64,000 nt of DNA from Bacteroidota bacterium (GTDB taxonomy: Bacteria; Bacteroidota; Bacteroidia; Chitinophagales; JADIYW01): assembly GCA_016705125.1 (NCBI GenBank), contig JADIYW010000011.1, positions 60,182-124,181 of the forward strand, in the 5' to 3' direction. The notes beneath the pieces were generated by a model. It saw only the letters and a list, made by a program, of their open reading frames with translations. It had not been told where the DNA came from and ran no database searches. Every line of letters starts with the position of its first letter. Positions within the stretch are counted from its first letter, which is position 1. This document shows, in pieces, positions 8,060 through 17,693 of this stretch. Both the position numbers and the translations under genes were made by a program.

Positions 8060-10216
8060 ATGAATAAAAGAAAAGGAAAAGGTGGGTCGGTGAGACCACC
8101 ACAAAAGAATTCGGCAGCTAAAGAAACCATTTTAGCTTTTTTGAAAAAAAACGGTGGCGAATTATTTACACAAATGCAAATTATCGAAAAATTCCAAAAA
8201 ATGATTCCAGCTCCAGTTTTGCGAATCACATTGGAAGAGCTATTGAATAAGGGTCAAGTTGAAATTACTTCTAAAGGAAAATACTATTTATCAGTTAAGG
8301 GAAGTGACACACAAAAAACTAAGGAGCCTCTTATTGGTCGGGTAGATATGAGCAAATCGGGTGTTGCGTATATTACAGTGGATGGATTTGATAAGGATTT
8401 TGTTGTAAGACCGGGCAATACAGGTCATGCTTTAGATGGCGATATGGTTGAAATACAGAAAATGGATAGGCGAGGAGGTTCAAAACCTGAAGCAAAAATT
8501 TTAAATGTAAGAGAACGGAAGCGTGAATATTTTGTTTGTCAAATGCAGGTAACTGCAAATCATATTTTTGCTGTAACCACAGATCCTAATGTACATGTCG
8601 ATTTTTATATAGAAAAGAAAAAATCGAAAAATGCTCAAAATGGTGAAAAAGTAGTAGTGAGAATGACGGAGTGGGCTAAAACTTCACGGAATCCAATGGG
8701 CGAGGTAGTGGAGCTTTTGGGTAGCAATGGCGAAAACGATTTGGAAATGAAATCCATTTTGATAAATCATGGTTTCCCAATCTCTTTTCCAAATGAAGTG
8801 ATAGACGAAGTGAATAATTTGCCTACAAAAATAGCGGAATCGGAAATTGAAAAAAGAAGAGATTTTAGGGAGATTTGCACTTTTACAATAGATCCAGCAG
8901 ATGCTAAAGATTTTGATGATGCACTTTCTTTTCAAAAACTAGAAAATGGAAATTATGAAGTAGGTGTGCATATTGCGGATGTTTCTCATTATGTAAAAGA
9001 AGATTCAGCAATGGATAAAGAGGCCTTTAAACGCGCCACCTCGGTATATTTGGTGGATCGGGTAAATCCTATGTTCCCAGAATTATTGTCCAATATAATT
9101 TGCAGTTTAAGACCAAAAGAAGAGAAACTTTGTTTTTCTGCTGTTTTTGAATTAGATGAAAATGCAAATGTTAAGAAGGAATGGTTTGGTCGTACTGTTA
9201 TTTTTTCGCAAAAGCGTTTTTCGTATGAAGAAGCGCAGGATGTTTTGGAAAATAAAATGGAAAGCCCTTTCAAAGAGGAGCTTTTTAAATTAAATGATTT
9301 AGCAAAAAAGTTAAAAGCAAAGCGATTTATAGAAGGTTCTATTAGTTTTGAAACCAAAGAAGTAAAGTTTAAGTTGGATGCAAATTCTAAACCAATTGGT
9401 ATTTTTGTAAAGGAACGTAAAGACTCAAATATGCTTATTGAGGATTTTATGTTGTTGGCAAATAAGCATGTTGCACAATTTTTGGGTAAAAATAATATTC
9501 AATTTCCCTCGGTTTACAGAATCCATGATGTGCCAGATGAAGAAAAATTAATGGATTTTCAAATGTTTGCTAAACAGTTTGGTTATAATGTTCGATTCAA
9601 CAACCCTAAGCAAATTTCGGATGAATTGAATAAATTAATGGCAGAAATTCAAGGAAAACCAGAGCAGGGATTATTGGAAAATTTGGCTATAAGATGCATG
9701 GCTAAAGCTGTTTATTCTACCAATAATATTGGTCATTATGGCTTAGGATTTGAAGATTATACCCATTTTACTTCACCAATTAGGCGAATGCCAGATGTGA
9801 TGGTACATCGATTATTGCATGCTGTTTTGGAAAAACAGAAGATAATTAATCCACATCTTATTGAGTTGAAATGTAAGCATAGTAGTGAACGTGAAAAAGC
9901 TGCTGCCGAATCAGAACGTGAATCGGTAAAATATAAAATGTGTGAATATATGCTTGAACACAAAGGAATGGAATTGGATGGCGTGATTTCGGGTGTTAAA
10001 AGTTGGGGATTTTATGTTGAAGTGCCAACGCTAAACTGTGAAGGTTTGGTTAGAAAAGACAGTTTAAGGGATGATAATTATGATTTTGACGAAAAGAAAA
10101 TGTTGTACAAAGGGCAGTTTAATGATAAAATATATCAATTAGGCAATCCCGTAAGAATAAAAGTGGATAATGTAGATATGAATAATAAAACGATTGATTT
10201 CGTACTAGTTAAGTAA
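8060..10216 (+). CDS. rnr: Ribonuclease R
   Basis: 718-residue processive 3'-5' exoribonuclease of the RNase II family that degrades structured RNA. In order: an N-terminal winged-helix-like region (about 20-70), cold-shock domains (about 80-220), the RNB catalytic domain with TIDPADAKDFDDALSF near residue 275 carrying the catalytic aspartates, the GHYGLGFEDYTHFTSPIRR motif near 565, and a C-terminal S1 domain (DGVISGVKSWGFYVEV to the end). The lysine-rich tail of the E. coli protein is missing. It is divergent from yidC and convergent with the next gene, whose stop lies 3 bases away. Confidence 0.95.
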   Translation: MNKRKGKGGSVRPPQKNSAAKETILAFLKKNGGELFTQMQIIEKFQKMIPAPVLRITLEELLNKGQVEITSKGKYYLSVKGSDTQKTKEPLIGRVDMSKSGVAYITVDGFDKDFVVRPGNTGHALDGDMVEIQKMDRRGGSKPEAKILNVRERKREYFVCQMQVTANHIFAVTTDPNVHVDFYIEKKKSKNAQNGEKVVVRMTEWAKTSRNPMGEVVELLGSNGENDLEMKSILINHGFPISFPNEVIDEVNNLPTKIAESEIEKRRDFREICTFTIDPADAKDFDDALSFQKLENGNYEVGVHIADVSHYVKEDSAMDKEAFKRATSVYLVDRVNPMFPELLSNIICSLRPKEEKLCFSAVFELDENANVKKEWFGRTVIFSQKRFSYEEAQDVLENKMESPFKEELFKLNDLAKKLKAKRFIEGSISFETKEVKFKLDANSKPIGIFVKERKDSNMLIEDFMLLANKHVAQFLGKNNIQFPSVYRIHDVPDEEKLMDFQMFAKQFGYNVRFNNPKQISDELNKLMAEIQGKPEQGLLENLAIRCMAKAVYSTNNIGHYGLGFEDYTHFTSPIRRMPDVMVHRLLHAVLEKQKIINPHLIELKCKHSSEREKAAAESERESVKYKMCEYMLEHKGMELDGVISGVKSWGFYVEVPTLNCEGLVRKDSLRDDNYDFDEKKMLYKGQFNDKIYQLGNPVRIKVDNVDMNNKTIDFVLVK

Positions 10217-10219
10217 AAA

Positions 10220-13174
10220 TTACTTTACCACCATTACGGCGCCTTTCCTAGTAATTATTTCGTTACTTTCGATGGCTAAATATTCAACCCACCAAATATA
10301 TTGATCGATAGGAGTTGGTTTTCCTTTGTAGGTTCCATCCCAAATAGAAGCATTATTTATGATTTCAAATACATTTTCTCCCCATCTATTGAATACATTA
10401 AGTTGTAAAATTTTTATGTATTTTGGGTCGAAAAGTATTTGAAATCCATCATTTATTCCATCACCATTAGGTGAAAAAGCAGTGGGAACAAATATTTCAT
10501 CAAAGCAATTTTTTGTTATGCTTACCTCATCATACGCTAAACAGCCATCTTTGTCAGTTGCAAATAAATAGTAAAGACCTGGTTTTGTAACCAAAATTGA
10601 AGAATCTACCGAGCCAATATTCCATTTGTAGGAAATGAAATTGGGATTATAGGCATTTAGCATTATTGTATCTATGCAGATTATTTGATCTGGTCCGATA
10701 TTTACAGTTGGTAGTGGTTTTGTAAATAATTGTATAGAATCTCTTTGCTTGCCACAAGTATTGATTATTTCAGCCCAATAGATGCCAGCTTGTATTGCAT
10801 TAATACTCGCACCTACAACTCCATTTGACCAAAAGGTGGAAGAATCGCCTGTACTTAATGTTAACTCAAAATTCCCACAGAAAGTGGTGTCATTTCCAAG
10901 GGAGAATAATGGAAATTCATCTACATTTATAATAATTGAATCGTTTGCTTCGCAGCCATCTAATAATACATTTACGAAATAAAGGTCACTTGTGGTTGCT
11001 GCTATAATTGAATCTGTTTGTCCTGTATTCCATTGATAAGTTGCATTAGAATTAAAGGCATTCAAAAAGAGGGTATCTCCTTTACAAATCGATTGATTAT
11101 TGCCTAAATTTACGATTGGAACTTGATTCTTTTTAATTATTATAGAATCTCTAATGACACTACAACCATCATTTATTTCGGCCCAATAAGTGCCTCCCGA
11201 ATTTATGGTAATAGAATTGCCTATTACGCCCGTTGACCATTTTGTATTAACATTGCCATTTGAAGTTAAAACGCTTGTAAAATTGCCACAATAGGTAGTG
11301 TCTTTTCCAATAAAAAGTTGGCTTATTGGTTTAATTGTAATATTTATGGTGTCGGCCGATTCACATCCTCCAACATTTACTTTTACCCAATATTGATTGG
11401 CATTTGAAACAGAAATGGACTGACTGGTTTGGCCAGTACTCCAAATATATTGTGCGCCACTATTTCCAGCGCTTAAGGTTAAATTATTGCCAGCGCAAAT
11501 GCTTGTGTCTCGACCTAAGTTTACAATCGGATTAGGTTTTTGGGTAATTTTAATAGAATCCCTAATATTTCCGCAACTTGTAGTGATTTGACCCCAATAA
11601 GTGCCAAATTGATTAACTGTTATAGATGCTCCAGTTTGTCCAGTTGACCAAATGGTTTGACTATTTCCTGAATTTATTGTTTTACTAAAAATACCACAAT
11701 AAGTGGTATCATTTCCAATAAATAAAGAGGAGGAGGGAAGGATAGAAATACTTCTGCTATCAGATGAAGAACAGCCATTTTTGGTAACCGTTACACTATA
11801 AATTTGAGGTTGGGAAATAGTAATTGTTGCATTTGTTGACCCATTGCTCCATAAATAGGTTGCACCCGTAGTGGTGGCATCCAAAATAAGACTTGAGTTT
11901 TGACAAATAGAGGTGTCATTTCCTAGGTTAACAATCGGAAAAGTATTTTGAATTAAAGTAATGGAATCTCTGAAGAGACCGCAACCACCATTTATCTCTG
12001 CCCAAATTAATCCACCAGAATTTATGGTAATTGAAGTTCCAATTTGTCCATTTGACCAAATAGTACCTGAATTGCCAGTAGATAATGTTCTTGAAAAATT
12101 GCCACAATAAGCAGTGTCATTTCCAAGATTAAAAGGAGCAACCGACTGTCCTAAAACAAGATTAAAAGTATCCCTTACTTCGGGGCAAGTAGCCGTTTTT
12201 ACAATAGCAATATATTGCCCATTAACCAATGGGGTTACAAAATCCTGATTTAAAGTACTTCCATTTGGCAATATCCAACTTATAGTAACCGGGTCAGTAG
12301 CAGTGTGATTTACAAATAAAGTATCATCACTACACAAATTTGTCGTTGGAAAAATATCAGCGGTATAATCACAATCGCATTTTCTTGAAAGGATAGCTAA
12401 ACCACTAAATCTTGAAGTAAGTGAAGAGGTATAAACCAATGAAATGGCGCCAGTCGAAGTATTTAAGGTGTAAATCTTGTCATCAAATGAAATATACACT
12501 ACTCCATTGGCATTGCTTTCTAATCCAAATGGTTTTTTTAAGGTTGTAAGTATTTTTACAAGCGTATAAGTTCCTGTTGCCCTGTCTACAATTGCTACAT
12601 AAGAATCACCGCCACCCCCAGAGCCTTGTTCAAGAGATACTAATAATTTGCCACCTAAAAAAGCCAAGTCGCCTGAACATTTATACCCATTTATGGTGGT
12701 TAAGGTTGTAATTGCTCCACCACTCGGATTATAAGTTTTTACCAACTCACCAATGCCATAATAAAAAATGCCATCATCACCGATTACCATGCCATCACCA
12801 CCTACACCAATATTTTGTGTGGAAATGGTTGATCCATCTTCATAATCTATTTTTTTTATACTTGACGAAACATCGTTGGTATATAAATTTCCATCAGGCG
12901 ACCAAGAAATATCACGACCAGCTTCTGTCGAGCCTACCACCCTTTCCTCTCCCGTGAGTAGATTTATCCAGATAATAGTTCTTTCGGTGGTGAGCGCCCA
13001 AATTACATCTACATTTGTACATGCACAAGAAGGGAAACTATAATAACACCCAGGTTCTTCGCAATCAGTTAAGCCATCTCCATCATCATCTAATCCATTG
13101 TCACAAATTTCTTGGCCATTTGTATTGCCAATAAAGAAAATTAAGAAAACTAAGAATAGAAATTTTTTACTCAT
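10220..13174 (-). CDS. Secreted repeat protein with type B (gliding) T9SS C-terminus
   Basis: About 984 residues, exported and probably surface-attached. The signal peptide is MSKKFLFLVFLIFFIGNTNG. The upstream ATG at 13183 lies at the edge of the promoter, so I chose 13174. Next is a MopE-like, calcium-type motif CDNGLDDDGDGLTDCEEPGC, then a beta-propeller-like region (about 50-270), then alternating Ig-like units marked by GNDTTYCGNF and NLGNDTSIC, each with WSTGQT-type strands. The last 95 residues (FVPTAFSPNGDGINDGFQI and later NRWGENVFE, WDGTYKGKP) are the gliding-motility type B sorting domain that sends proteins through type IX secretion. Ligand and function are unknown. Confidence 0.88.
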   Translation of the reverse strand: MSKKFLFLVFLIFFIGNTNGQEICDNGLDDDGDGLTDCEEPGCYYSFPSCACTNVDVIWALTTERTIIWINLLTGEERVVGSTEAGRDISWSPDGNLYTNDVSSSIKKIDYEDGSTISTQNIGVGGDGMVIGDDGIFYYGIGELVKTYNPSGGAITTLTTINGYKCSGDLAFLGGKLLVSLEQGSGGGGDSYVAIVDRATGTYTLVKILTTLKKPFGLESNANGVVYISFDDKIYTLNTSTGAISLVYTSSLTSRFSGLAILSRKCDCDYTADIFPTTNLCSDDTLFVNHTATDPVTISWILPNGSTLNQDFVTPLVNGQYIAIVKTATCPEVRDTFNLVLGQSVAPFNLGNDTAYCGNFSRTLSTGNSGTIWSNGQIGTSITINSGGLIWAEINGGCGLFRDSITLIQNTFPIVNLGNDTSICQNSSLILDATTTGATYLWSNGSTNATITISQPQIYSVTVTKNGCSSSDSRSISILPSSSLFIGNDTTYCGIFSKTINSGNSQTIWSTGQTGASITVNQFGTYWGQITTSCGNIRDSIKITQKPNPIVNLGRDTSICAGNNLTLSAGNSGAQYIWSTGQTSQSISVSNANQYWVKVNVGGCESADTINITIKPISQLFIGKDTTYCGNFTSVLTSNGNVNTKWSTGVIGNSITINSGGTYWAEINDGCSVIRDSIIIKKNQVPIVNLGNNQSICKGDTLFLNAFNSNATYQWNTGQTDSIIAATTSDLYFVNVLLDGCEANDSIIINVDEFPLFSLGNDTTFCGNFELTLSTGDSSTFWSNGVVGASINAIQAGIYWAEIINTCGKQRDSIQLFTKPLPTVNIGPDQIICIDTIMLNAYNPNFISYKWNIGSVDSSILVTKPGLYYLFATDKDGCLAYDEVSITKNCFDEIFVPTAFSPNGDGINDGFQILFDPKYIKILQLNVFNRWGENVFEIINNASIWDGTYKGKPTPIDQYIWWVEYLAIESNEIITRKGAVMVVK

Positions 13175-13180
13175 TAAACA

Positions 13181-13188
13181 CAAAAATA
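13181..13188 (-). promoter_or_regulatory. -7 element for the type B secreted protein
   Basis: Minus-strand TATTTTTG ending 6 bases before the ATG at 13174. It fixes that start and implies a leaderless or nearly leaderless mRNA. Confidence 0.5.
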
Positions 13189-13282
13189 AATTATTTTTGG
13201 AATTTTATTACATAAACACCATAAGTTCTCAACAATATAAAATGAAATTAAAATTCAAATGTTTGTAAATTGTAAAACAATT

Positions 13283-14317
13283 ATGAAAAGAATAGGGCTA
13301 TTACTTTTTCTTTCCTTTTTTTTTACAATAAAAATAAAGGCAAATGCGGCTCAGCCAGGCATATATCAAGCAGGTGGAGGAGGTGGTTTTACCCTTTATT
13401 TTCCTGATGATTTGCCGAATTTTAAGAAAATTCAAATGCAAAAGGAATCCATTTCTGTTTTGCTTTATCCTGGATTTGCTGTAGTTCATGGAGATTATTA
13501 CATGAAAAATGATTGGGATTCTGTTGTAACCATAAAAACTGGATATCCAATAAATGCATTTTTAAATTCTCCTTCATCAAAGGGAAAATTGGAAGTGGCA
13601 TTTGATAGCTTGTATTTGTTTAAATCTTATTTTAATGATGAAGAAGTAATACACCAAATAATTAGACCGATAAAAAATGAAAAACAGTTAATGATTGATT
13701 TTCTAAATCCAACTAATTATGAAGATTGGTATTTTTGGGAAACTAGCTTCCCTCCAAAATCTGTAACAAAGATTTCTGTTCAATTTATTGTAAACACCAA
13801 TAATGCAAAAATAAGAAAAGGATATTCCTTAAATAAGGAAAATGTTTTTGTTTATGTTGTCGAAACAGGCGCATTATGGAAAAATCCAATTGAATCTGGT
13901 GTGTTTAAAATATTTTTAGGCAAAGGCTTAAAGGTGAAAAACTTATTAGGTGCTTCTCCTTCTAATGGTTATTTTTTGGATGAAAAAGATAAAATATTTA
14001 AACTTGAAAAATTTAATTATATTCCAACTACAGCCGATAATATTATAATTAAATATACCAATAAAAGAAAAGATAATTTTGATTTTAATTCAATTTTAAA
14101 AGATGGACAGCAGTATTTAAATGAATTAGAGGTATTGCACAATAAAGATATTAGTCAGTATGAATTTAAGCCTTATAAAGCAAAAGAACCAACGGAGGTT
14201 GAATCAAGTTTTATATGGGATGTATTTGTGTTTTTGGGTTTCATTATATTGGTTTGTTTGCCAATTTATTTAATATGGTTTTTGTTTAAATTTATTCAGA
14301 AAAGAAAAGAGATATAA
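13283..14317 (+). CDS. Exported protein with C-terminal membrane anchor, unknown function
   Basis: 344 residues from the ATG at 13283 (MKRIGLLLFLSFFFTIKIKA signal peptide); an in-frame ATG at 13259 is possible but would put charged residues before the signal. After cleavage there is a glycine run, then an all-beta ectodomain of about 270 residues, then a C-terminal helix FVFLGFIILVCLPIYLIWFLF and a short KRKEI tail inside the cell. The arrangement and the strand pattern recall DUF4424-like exported proteins, but I cannot confirm this. The next gene, a PRPP-synthetase homologue, starts 3 bases later, so the two are probably co-transcribed. Confidence 0.7.
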   Translation: MKRIGLLLFLSFFFTIKIKANAAQPGIYQAGGGGGFTLYFPDDLPNFKKIQMQKESISVLLYPGFAVVHGDYYMKNDWDSVVTIKTGYPINAFLNSPSSKGKLEVAFDSLYLFKSYFNDEEVIHQIIRPIKNEKQLMIDFLNPTNYEDWYFWETSFPPKSVTKISVQFIVNTNNAKIRKGYSLNKENVFVYVVETGALWKNPIESGVFKIFLGKGLKVKNLLGASPSNGYFLDEKDKIFKLEKFNYIPTTADNIIIKYTNKRKDNFDFNSILKDGQQYLNELEVLHNKDISQYEFKPYKAKEPTEVESSFIWDVFVFLGFIILVCLPIYLIWFLFKFIQKRKEI

Positions 14318-14320
14318 AAT

Positions 14321-15262
14321 ATGTATAATAAAATGCCATTGGTTTTTAGCACAGAAGAATATAATTATTTAAGAATTCGATTATTAGAAATTTCTAGCAA
14401 TAACATAGAAGATGGTTTAATTGAAATAAACCATTTTCCTGATGGAGAAAGATATATTAGACTAATTAGTTCAGTGGCAGATAGAGATGTGGTACTTATT
14501 GGAGGCACCATTTCAAATGATGACACACTTGAAGTTTTTGATTTAGCATCAGCAATAGTAAAATATGGGGCTCAATCAATAACGATAATGATTCCTTATT
14601 TTGGTTATTCGACTATGGAGCGAGCAATAAAAGTAGGTGAGGTGGTTACTGCGAAAAATAGAGCCGTTTTATTGTCAGCTATTCCAAAAAGCAAGTATGG
14701 AAATAAGGTGGTGCTTTTTGATTTGCATTCAGAAGGTATTCCTCATTATTTCGAGAACGATTTGCAACCTATACATTTGTATTGCAAAGAGATTGTAATG
14801 GAGGCAGCAAAGGAATTGTCTAATGGAAATGAATTTGTATTGGCAAGTACAGATGCGGGTAGAGCGAAATGGGTGGAGTCGCTTGCAAACGATTTGGGCG
14901 TTGTGGCTGGTTTTGTATTTAAGCGAAGAACCAATGCAATTGAAACGGTAGTTACCTCGGTAAGTGCTGATGTAAAGGGCAAGCATGTAATAATTTATGA
15001 CGATATGATCAGAACTGGTGGTTCATTGATAAATGCAGCTAAAGCTTATAAATCATTTGGCGCAAAACGAATTTCTGTTATTACAACTCATGGTATTTTT
15101 GTTGGGAATGTAATAGATAAATTGATAGAAACTGGCATTATTGATAAAGTTATTTGTACTGATACGCATCCTAATTCCTTGCATGTTGATGATAATAAAG
15201 GATTTGTAGTTGTTAAGTCAGTTGCCAAGATGATGTTAAATTTTATCCTTCCTAATCAATAA
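14321..15262 (+). CDS. Divergent ribose-phosphate pyrophosphokinase (PRPP synthetase) homologue
   Basis: 313 residues with the full length and fold order of PRPP synthetases: FPDGERYIR near residue 40, IPYFGYSTMERAIKVGEVVT near 90, DLHSEGIPHYFE near 130, FKRRT near 200, and the PRPP loop VIIYDDMIRTGGS near 220. Compared with the classical enzyme, the ATP-loop residues Arg-Gln-Asp of YARQDR are replaced by Thr-Met-Glu, and the strand after the active-site His reads SEGIPHYF rather than AEQIQGFF. The catalytic His and Lys and the PRPP loop are kept. It may be a true PRPP synthetase of a divergent subfamily or a paralogue with another pyrophosphoryl-transfer role. Confidence 0.8.
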   Translation: MYNKMPLVFSTEEYNYLRIRLLEISSNNIEDGLIEINHFPDGERYIRLISSVADRDVVLIGGTISNDDTLEVFDLASAIVKYGAQSITIMIPYFGYSTMERAIKVGEVVTAKNRAVLLSAIPKSKYGNKVVLFDLHSEGIPHYFENDLQPIHLYCKEIVMEAAKELSNGNEFVLASTDAGRAKWVESLANDLGVVAGFVFKRRTNAIETVVTSVSADVKGKHVIIYDDMIRTGGSLINAAKAYKSFGAKRISVITTHGIFVGNVIDKLIETGIIDKVICTDTHPNSLHVDDNKGFVVVKSVAKMMLNFILPNQ

Positions 15263-15279
15263 TTTTTTCAAATTTTGTA

Positions 15280-15717
15280 ATGCTTAATGTTTCTACTGTC
15301 ATTATTTTAAAACCAATTTCAGCGGTTTGGGATTTTTACAATAATCCTGCTAATTATATATTATGGCTTTCAGCATTTTCTCATATTGAATTGGTAGAAG
15401 GGAAATTGGGCGAGCCAAATTCTGTTTCCAATTTTTACTATGTGTACAACAAAAGGGAAATGAAGCTTGCCGAAACTATTTGTGATTTGATTTTTCAATC
15501 AAAAATAGAAACCATTCAAGAAAATGAAATTTTAAAAACAGAAATGCAAGTTGTGTTTGAATCTTTAGATGCTTCGTCCACCCGAATAGTGGTGACCACA
15601 AATACAAAATTTAAAGTGTTGACATTTAAGTTGCTTTCTTTCTTTTTAAAGAAAAGCTTTCAAAAAAGATTGGATAACGATTTCTTTAGTTTTAAAGCCG
15701 TTTTAGAAGCTTTTTAG
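15280..15717 (+). CDS. SRPBCC-like (START/Bet v1 fold) small protein
   Basis: 145 residues. The N-terminus VSTVIILKPISAVWDFYNNP followed by ANYILWLSAFSHIELVEG is the usual opening of polyketide-cyclase/SRPBCC proteins (strand, helix with a W-F pattern, then a conserved proline/tryptophan segment). A long C-terminal helix ends the protein, as in the family. Such proteins hold small hydrophobic ligands. The function here is unknown. It follows the PRPP-synthetase homologue by 17 bases. Confidence 0.65.
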   Translation: MLNVSTVIILKPISAVWDFYNNPANYILWLSAFSHIELVEGKLGEPNSVSNFYYVYNKREMKLAETICDLIFQSKIETIQENEILKTEMQVVFESLDASSTRIVVTTNTKFKVLTFKLLSFFLKKSFQKRLDNDFFSFKAVLEAF

Positions 15718-15719
15718 TT

Positions 15720-15920
15720 TTGAAAACCTATTTGGCATGCGATTTGAATAAGTATGTTAAAATTGGCGATATGATTTTATTTATTAGTTTTCTTTTTTTT
15801 ATTTTTTCCATTTTTTTTGGTAAAACGGAAAAGCAATCAAATTATAAAGTAACGATTCCTTTTGCCTTGGTTGTTTGTGTTGCGATATTGTACACCATTA
15901 GTTTCGATTTGCTGGTTTAG
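15720..15920 (+). CDS. Small two-helix membrane protein, unknown
   Basis: The frame is open from a TTG at 15720 (2 bases after the previous stop) and gives 66 residues with two hydrophobic segments: MILFISFLFFIFSIFFG and TIPFALVVCVAILYTISFDL. An ATG at 15771 would give a 49-residue protein that keeps both helices. No family is recognised. The coupling to the preceding gene is the main support for it being real. Confidence 0.4.
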   Translation: MKTYLACDLNKYVKIGDMILFISFLFFIFSIFFGKTEKQSNYKVTIPFALVVCVAILYTISFDLLV

Positions 15921-15939
15921 TTTATAAATATTCAATAAA

Positions 15940-17229
15940 CTATCTAGCCAATAAGTGTTTATTTATATGATCGATTAATTTTGTAGAAACGCCCACTTCT
16001 TCTCCGAATTGTGGCCATTTTAATACCGTTTCTTTTATTTCTTTAATGATTAATTGAGGTCTTTTAATGTTCATTTGCTTCGCAACCATCATTAAATCAT
16101 CATCTAAAATCCCTTGTCTTTTTCCATTTACACTTAACGATTGTTGGCTCACCCATACGCTGTCTGGTCGATAAGAAAAACAAATATCATATGCTGGGGA
16201 AAGCGTCCATTCTCCTTGTTGGTTCATTATAAACGCAAAATTTTTGGTATGGTCGTCACAATTTCTTGCAACCACATTGAATACCATTCTTCTAAATAAT
16301 TGCTCCGCTACAGGGTAGGGCTGCCGTAAAATGCGCAGGGTTTCGAATAATTGTTCGTAGCTAAAACTCGTTATTTCATTAAAATCATAATGCTGTATTG
16401 CGCAGAAACTTTGAGTATGTGTTTTTCCTAATTCAGTTCTGTCATATCGTAAGGTCATAAAGTGTGCTCTATCATTTTCTTCCAAAAGTTGGCTTTTCAT
16501 CATTTCAATTCCAATACTTTTAGCCATATTATAATATGCCATTTCCATTCTTCCATATCCAGTTGCCCCACCGAGCTGGCTATCTGTCACGCCATCAAAT
16601 TTAATTAGCCATTGCGAGAAATCTTTAGGTGTCTCTGTTTGCCCACTTCTTACTTCGCCCGTTTTTTCATTGTAAGCAATTACCGCTTTTGCTCGTGCAC
16701 CACCTGCCGAAGTGCCAATTTTTAAAATGTCCAAAAGGGCTTTTTCTTCCTTTTTTGCTAAATTTGTTTCAAATACCCTTCTTCCAGATAGTATGTTTTC
16801 TGCCACACCTATTAAATTGCTTATTTCAATTTTTGTACTTGTATTCGAAACAATGGATTCAGTTGGTTCAAACTCTAACGCACCCATTCCACGTTTTCCA
16901 ATAAAACATAGTTTTTCTACCGGATTAAGGCTATCCGTGGGGCGGCCCTGTCTATTCAACCATGAATTGATTACAGCATTACCATATTTGTCGGGTAACA
17001 CATCAGCCAAAAGACCCGGCATGCCTTTAAATGTATCGTTTTTGAATAGCTCAGGAAATGTAAATATTCGTTTTTTGGCTACCGAAATGGGCATTTTAAT
17101 TGGTGATAAGTCCAAGTTGGTATTCAAAAAAGAGGGCTCATATTCAAATGAACCAATGCCAGAATTGGCATTCCAGGCAATGGCGCCAACTCTTTTTCCC
17201 CAAATATTTATAAATGCAGTAGTTATCAT
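15940..17229 (-). CDS. hipA: HipA-family Ser/Thr kinase toxin
   Basis: 429 residues, full HipA length. HipA toxins phosphorylate a translation factor, classically glutamyl-tRNA synthetase, and cause dormancy. Visible parts: an N-terminal beta domain (FINIWGKRVGAIAWN), the GTSAGGARAKAVIAYN segment containing the phosphate-binding loop, the WLIKFDG nucleotide-contact motif, the catalytic RNCDDHTKNFAF motif near residue 320, and the metal-binding LSPAYDICFS. All key residues appear present, so it is probably active. Its ATG overlaps the hipB stop by one base (TAATG), which gives translational coupling. Confidence 0.93.
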   Translation of the reverse strand: MITTAFINIWGKRVGAIAWNANSGIGSFEYEPSFLNTNLDLSPIKMPISVAKKRIFTFPELFKNDTFKGMPGLLADVLPDKYGNAVINSWLNRQGRPTDSLNPVEKLCFIGKRGMGALEFEPTESIVSNTSTKIEISNLIGVAENILSGRRVFETNLAKKEEKALLDILKIGTSAGGARAKAVIAYNEKTGEVRSGQTETPKDFSQWLIKFDGVTDSQLGGATGYGRMEMAYYNMAKSIGIEMMKSQLLEENDRAHFMTLRYDRTELGKTHTQSFCAIQHYDFNEITSFSYEQLFETLRILRQPYPVAEQLFRRMVFNVVARNCDDHTKNFAFIMNQQGEWTLSPAYDICFSYRPDSVWVSQQSLSVNGKRQGILDDDLMMVAKQMNIKRPQLIIKEIKETVLKWPQFGEEVGVSTKLIDHINKHLLAR

Positions 17230-17576
17230 TACCAGTTTGGTTTGTTTGTTGAAATATCTTGGCTTTTTCTAGATGCTCTTTGTCGCTTCTGCTGATTCAT
17301 TTTTGCTAATTGTAAAGGGCTCATTTCTGATTTTATCTTCAAGTTTTCCAAAATTTCTAGCTGATTCAAACTGCGCATTACTTTGATAAAAGAGGTAAGC
17401 GTTCCGCCTCCATCTTCTAATTGTGTTACTGTAGATCGGTTTATTCCACTAGCTTTTGCTATTTCCACCTGACTTTTGTTTTGTTGGAGCCTTGTTTCTA
17501 AAAGAAAATTACCTATTAATTGTAGAATTGCCTCATCGCTCATGGCATATAGGTTATTGTTGATATTTTCCATCAT
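17229..17576 (-). CDS. hipB: HipB-like helix-turn-helix antitoxin
   Basis: 115 residues. The helix-turn-helix lies at about residues 36-58 (QVEIAKASGINRSTVTQLED). The C-terminal tail is basic (NQQKRQRASRKSQD) and may contact DNA or HipA. The frame begins with two adjacent ATG codons at 17576 and 17573, and either could be used. HipB neutralises HipA and represses its own operon. The operator-like repeats at 17590-17693 lie directly upstream. Confidence 0.9.
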   Translation of the reverse strand: MMENINNNLYAMSDEAILQLIGNFLLETRLQQNKSQVEIAKASGINRSTVTQLEDGGGTLTSFIKVMRSLNQLEILENLKIKSEMSPLQLAKMNQQKRQRASRKSQDISTNKPNW

Positions 17577-17589
17577 TAAAGGTGTTTAT

Positions 17590-17693
17590 TTGATATAATG
17601 TTGTAAATATACAACAAAATTTATAAAAATCAATAAATGTTGGTTTTTTATATCATTAATGCTTATTTATTGATATAATGTTGGTTTTTTATA
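17590..17693. promoter_or_regulatory. Probable hipBA operator region with repeated sites
   Basis: Several repeats cluster upstream of hipB. TTGATATAATGTTG occurs at 17590-17603 and 17670-17683, exactly 80 bases apart. AATGTTGGTTTTTTATA occurs at 17636-17652 and 17677-17693. A palindrome GTTGTA-4-TACAAC occupies 17600-17615. HipB proteins bind several palindromic sites upstream of their own operon, so this is a natural operator, inferred from position and structure. Confidence 0.65.
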
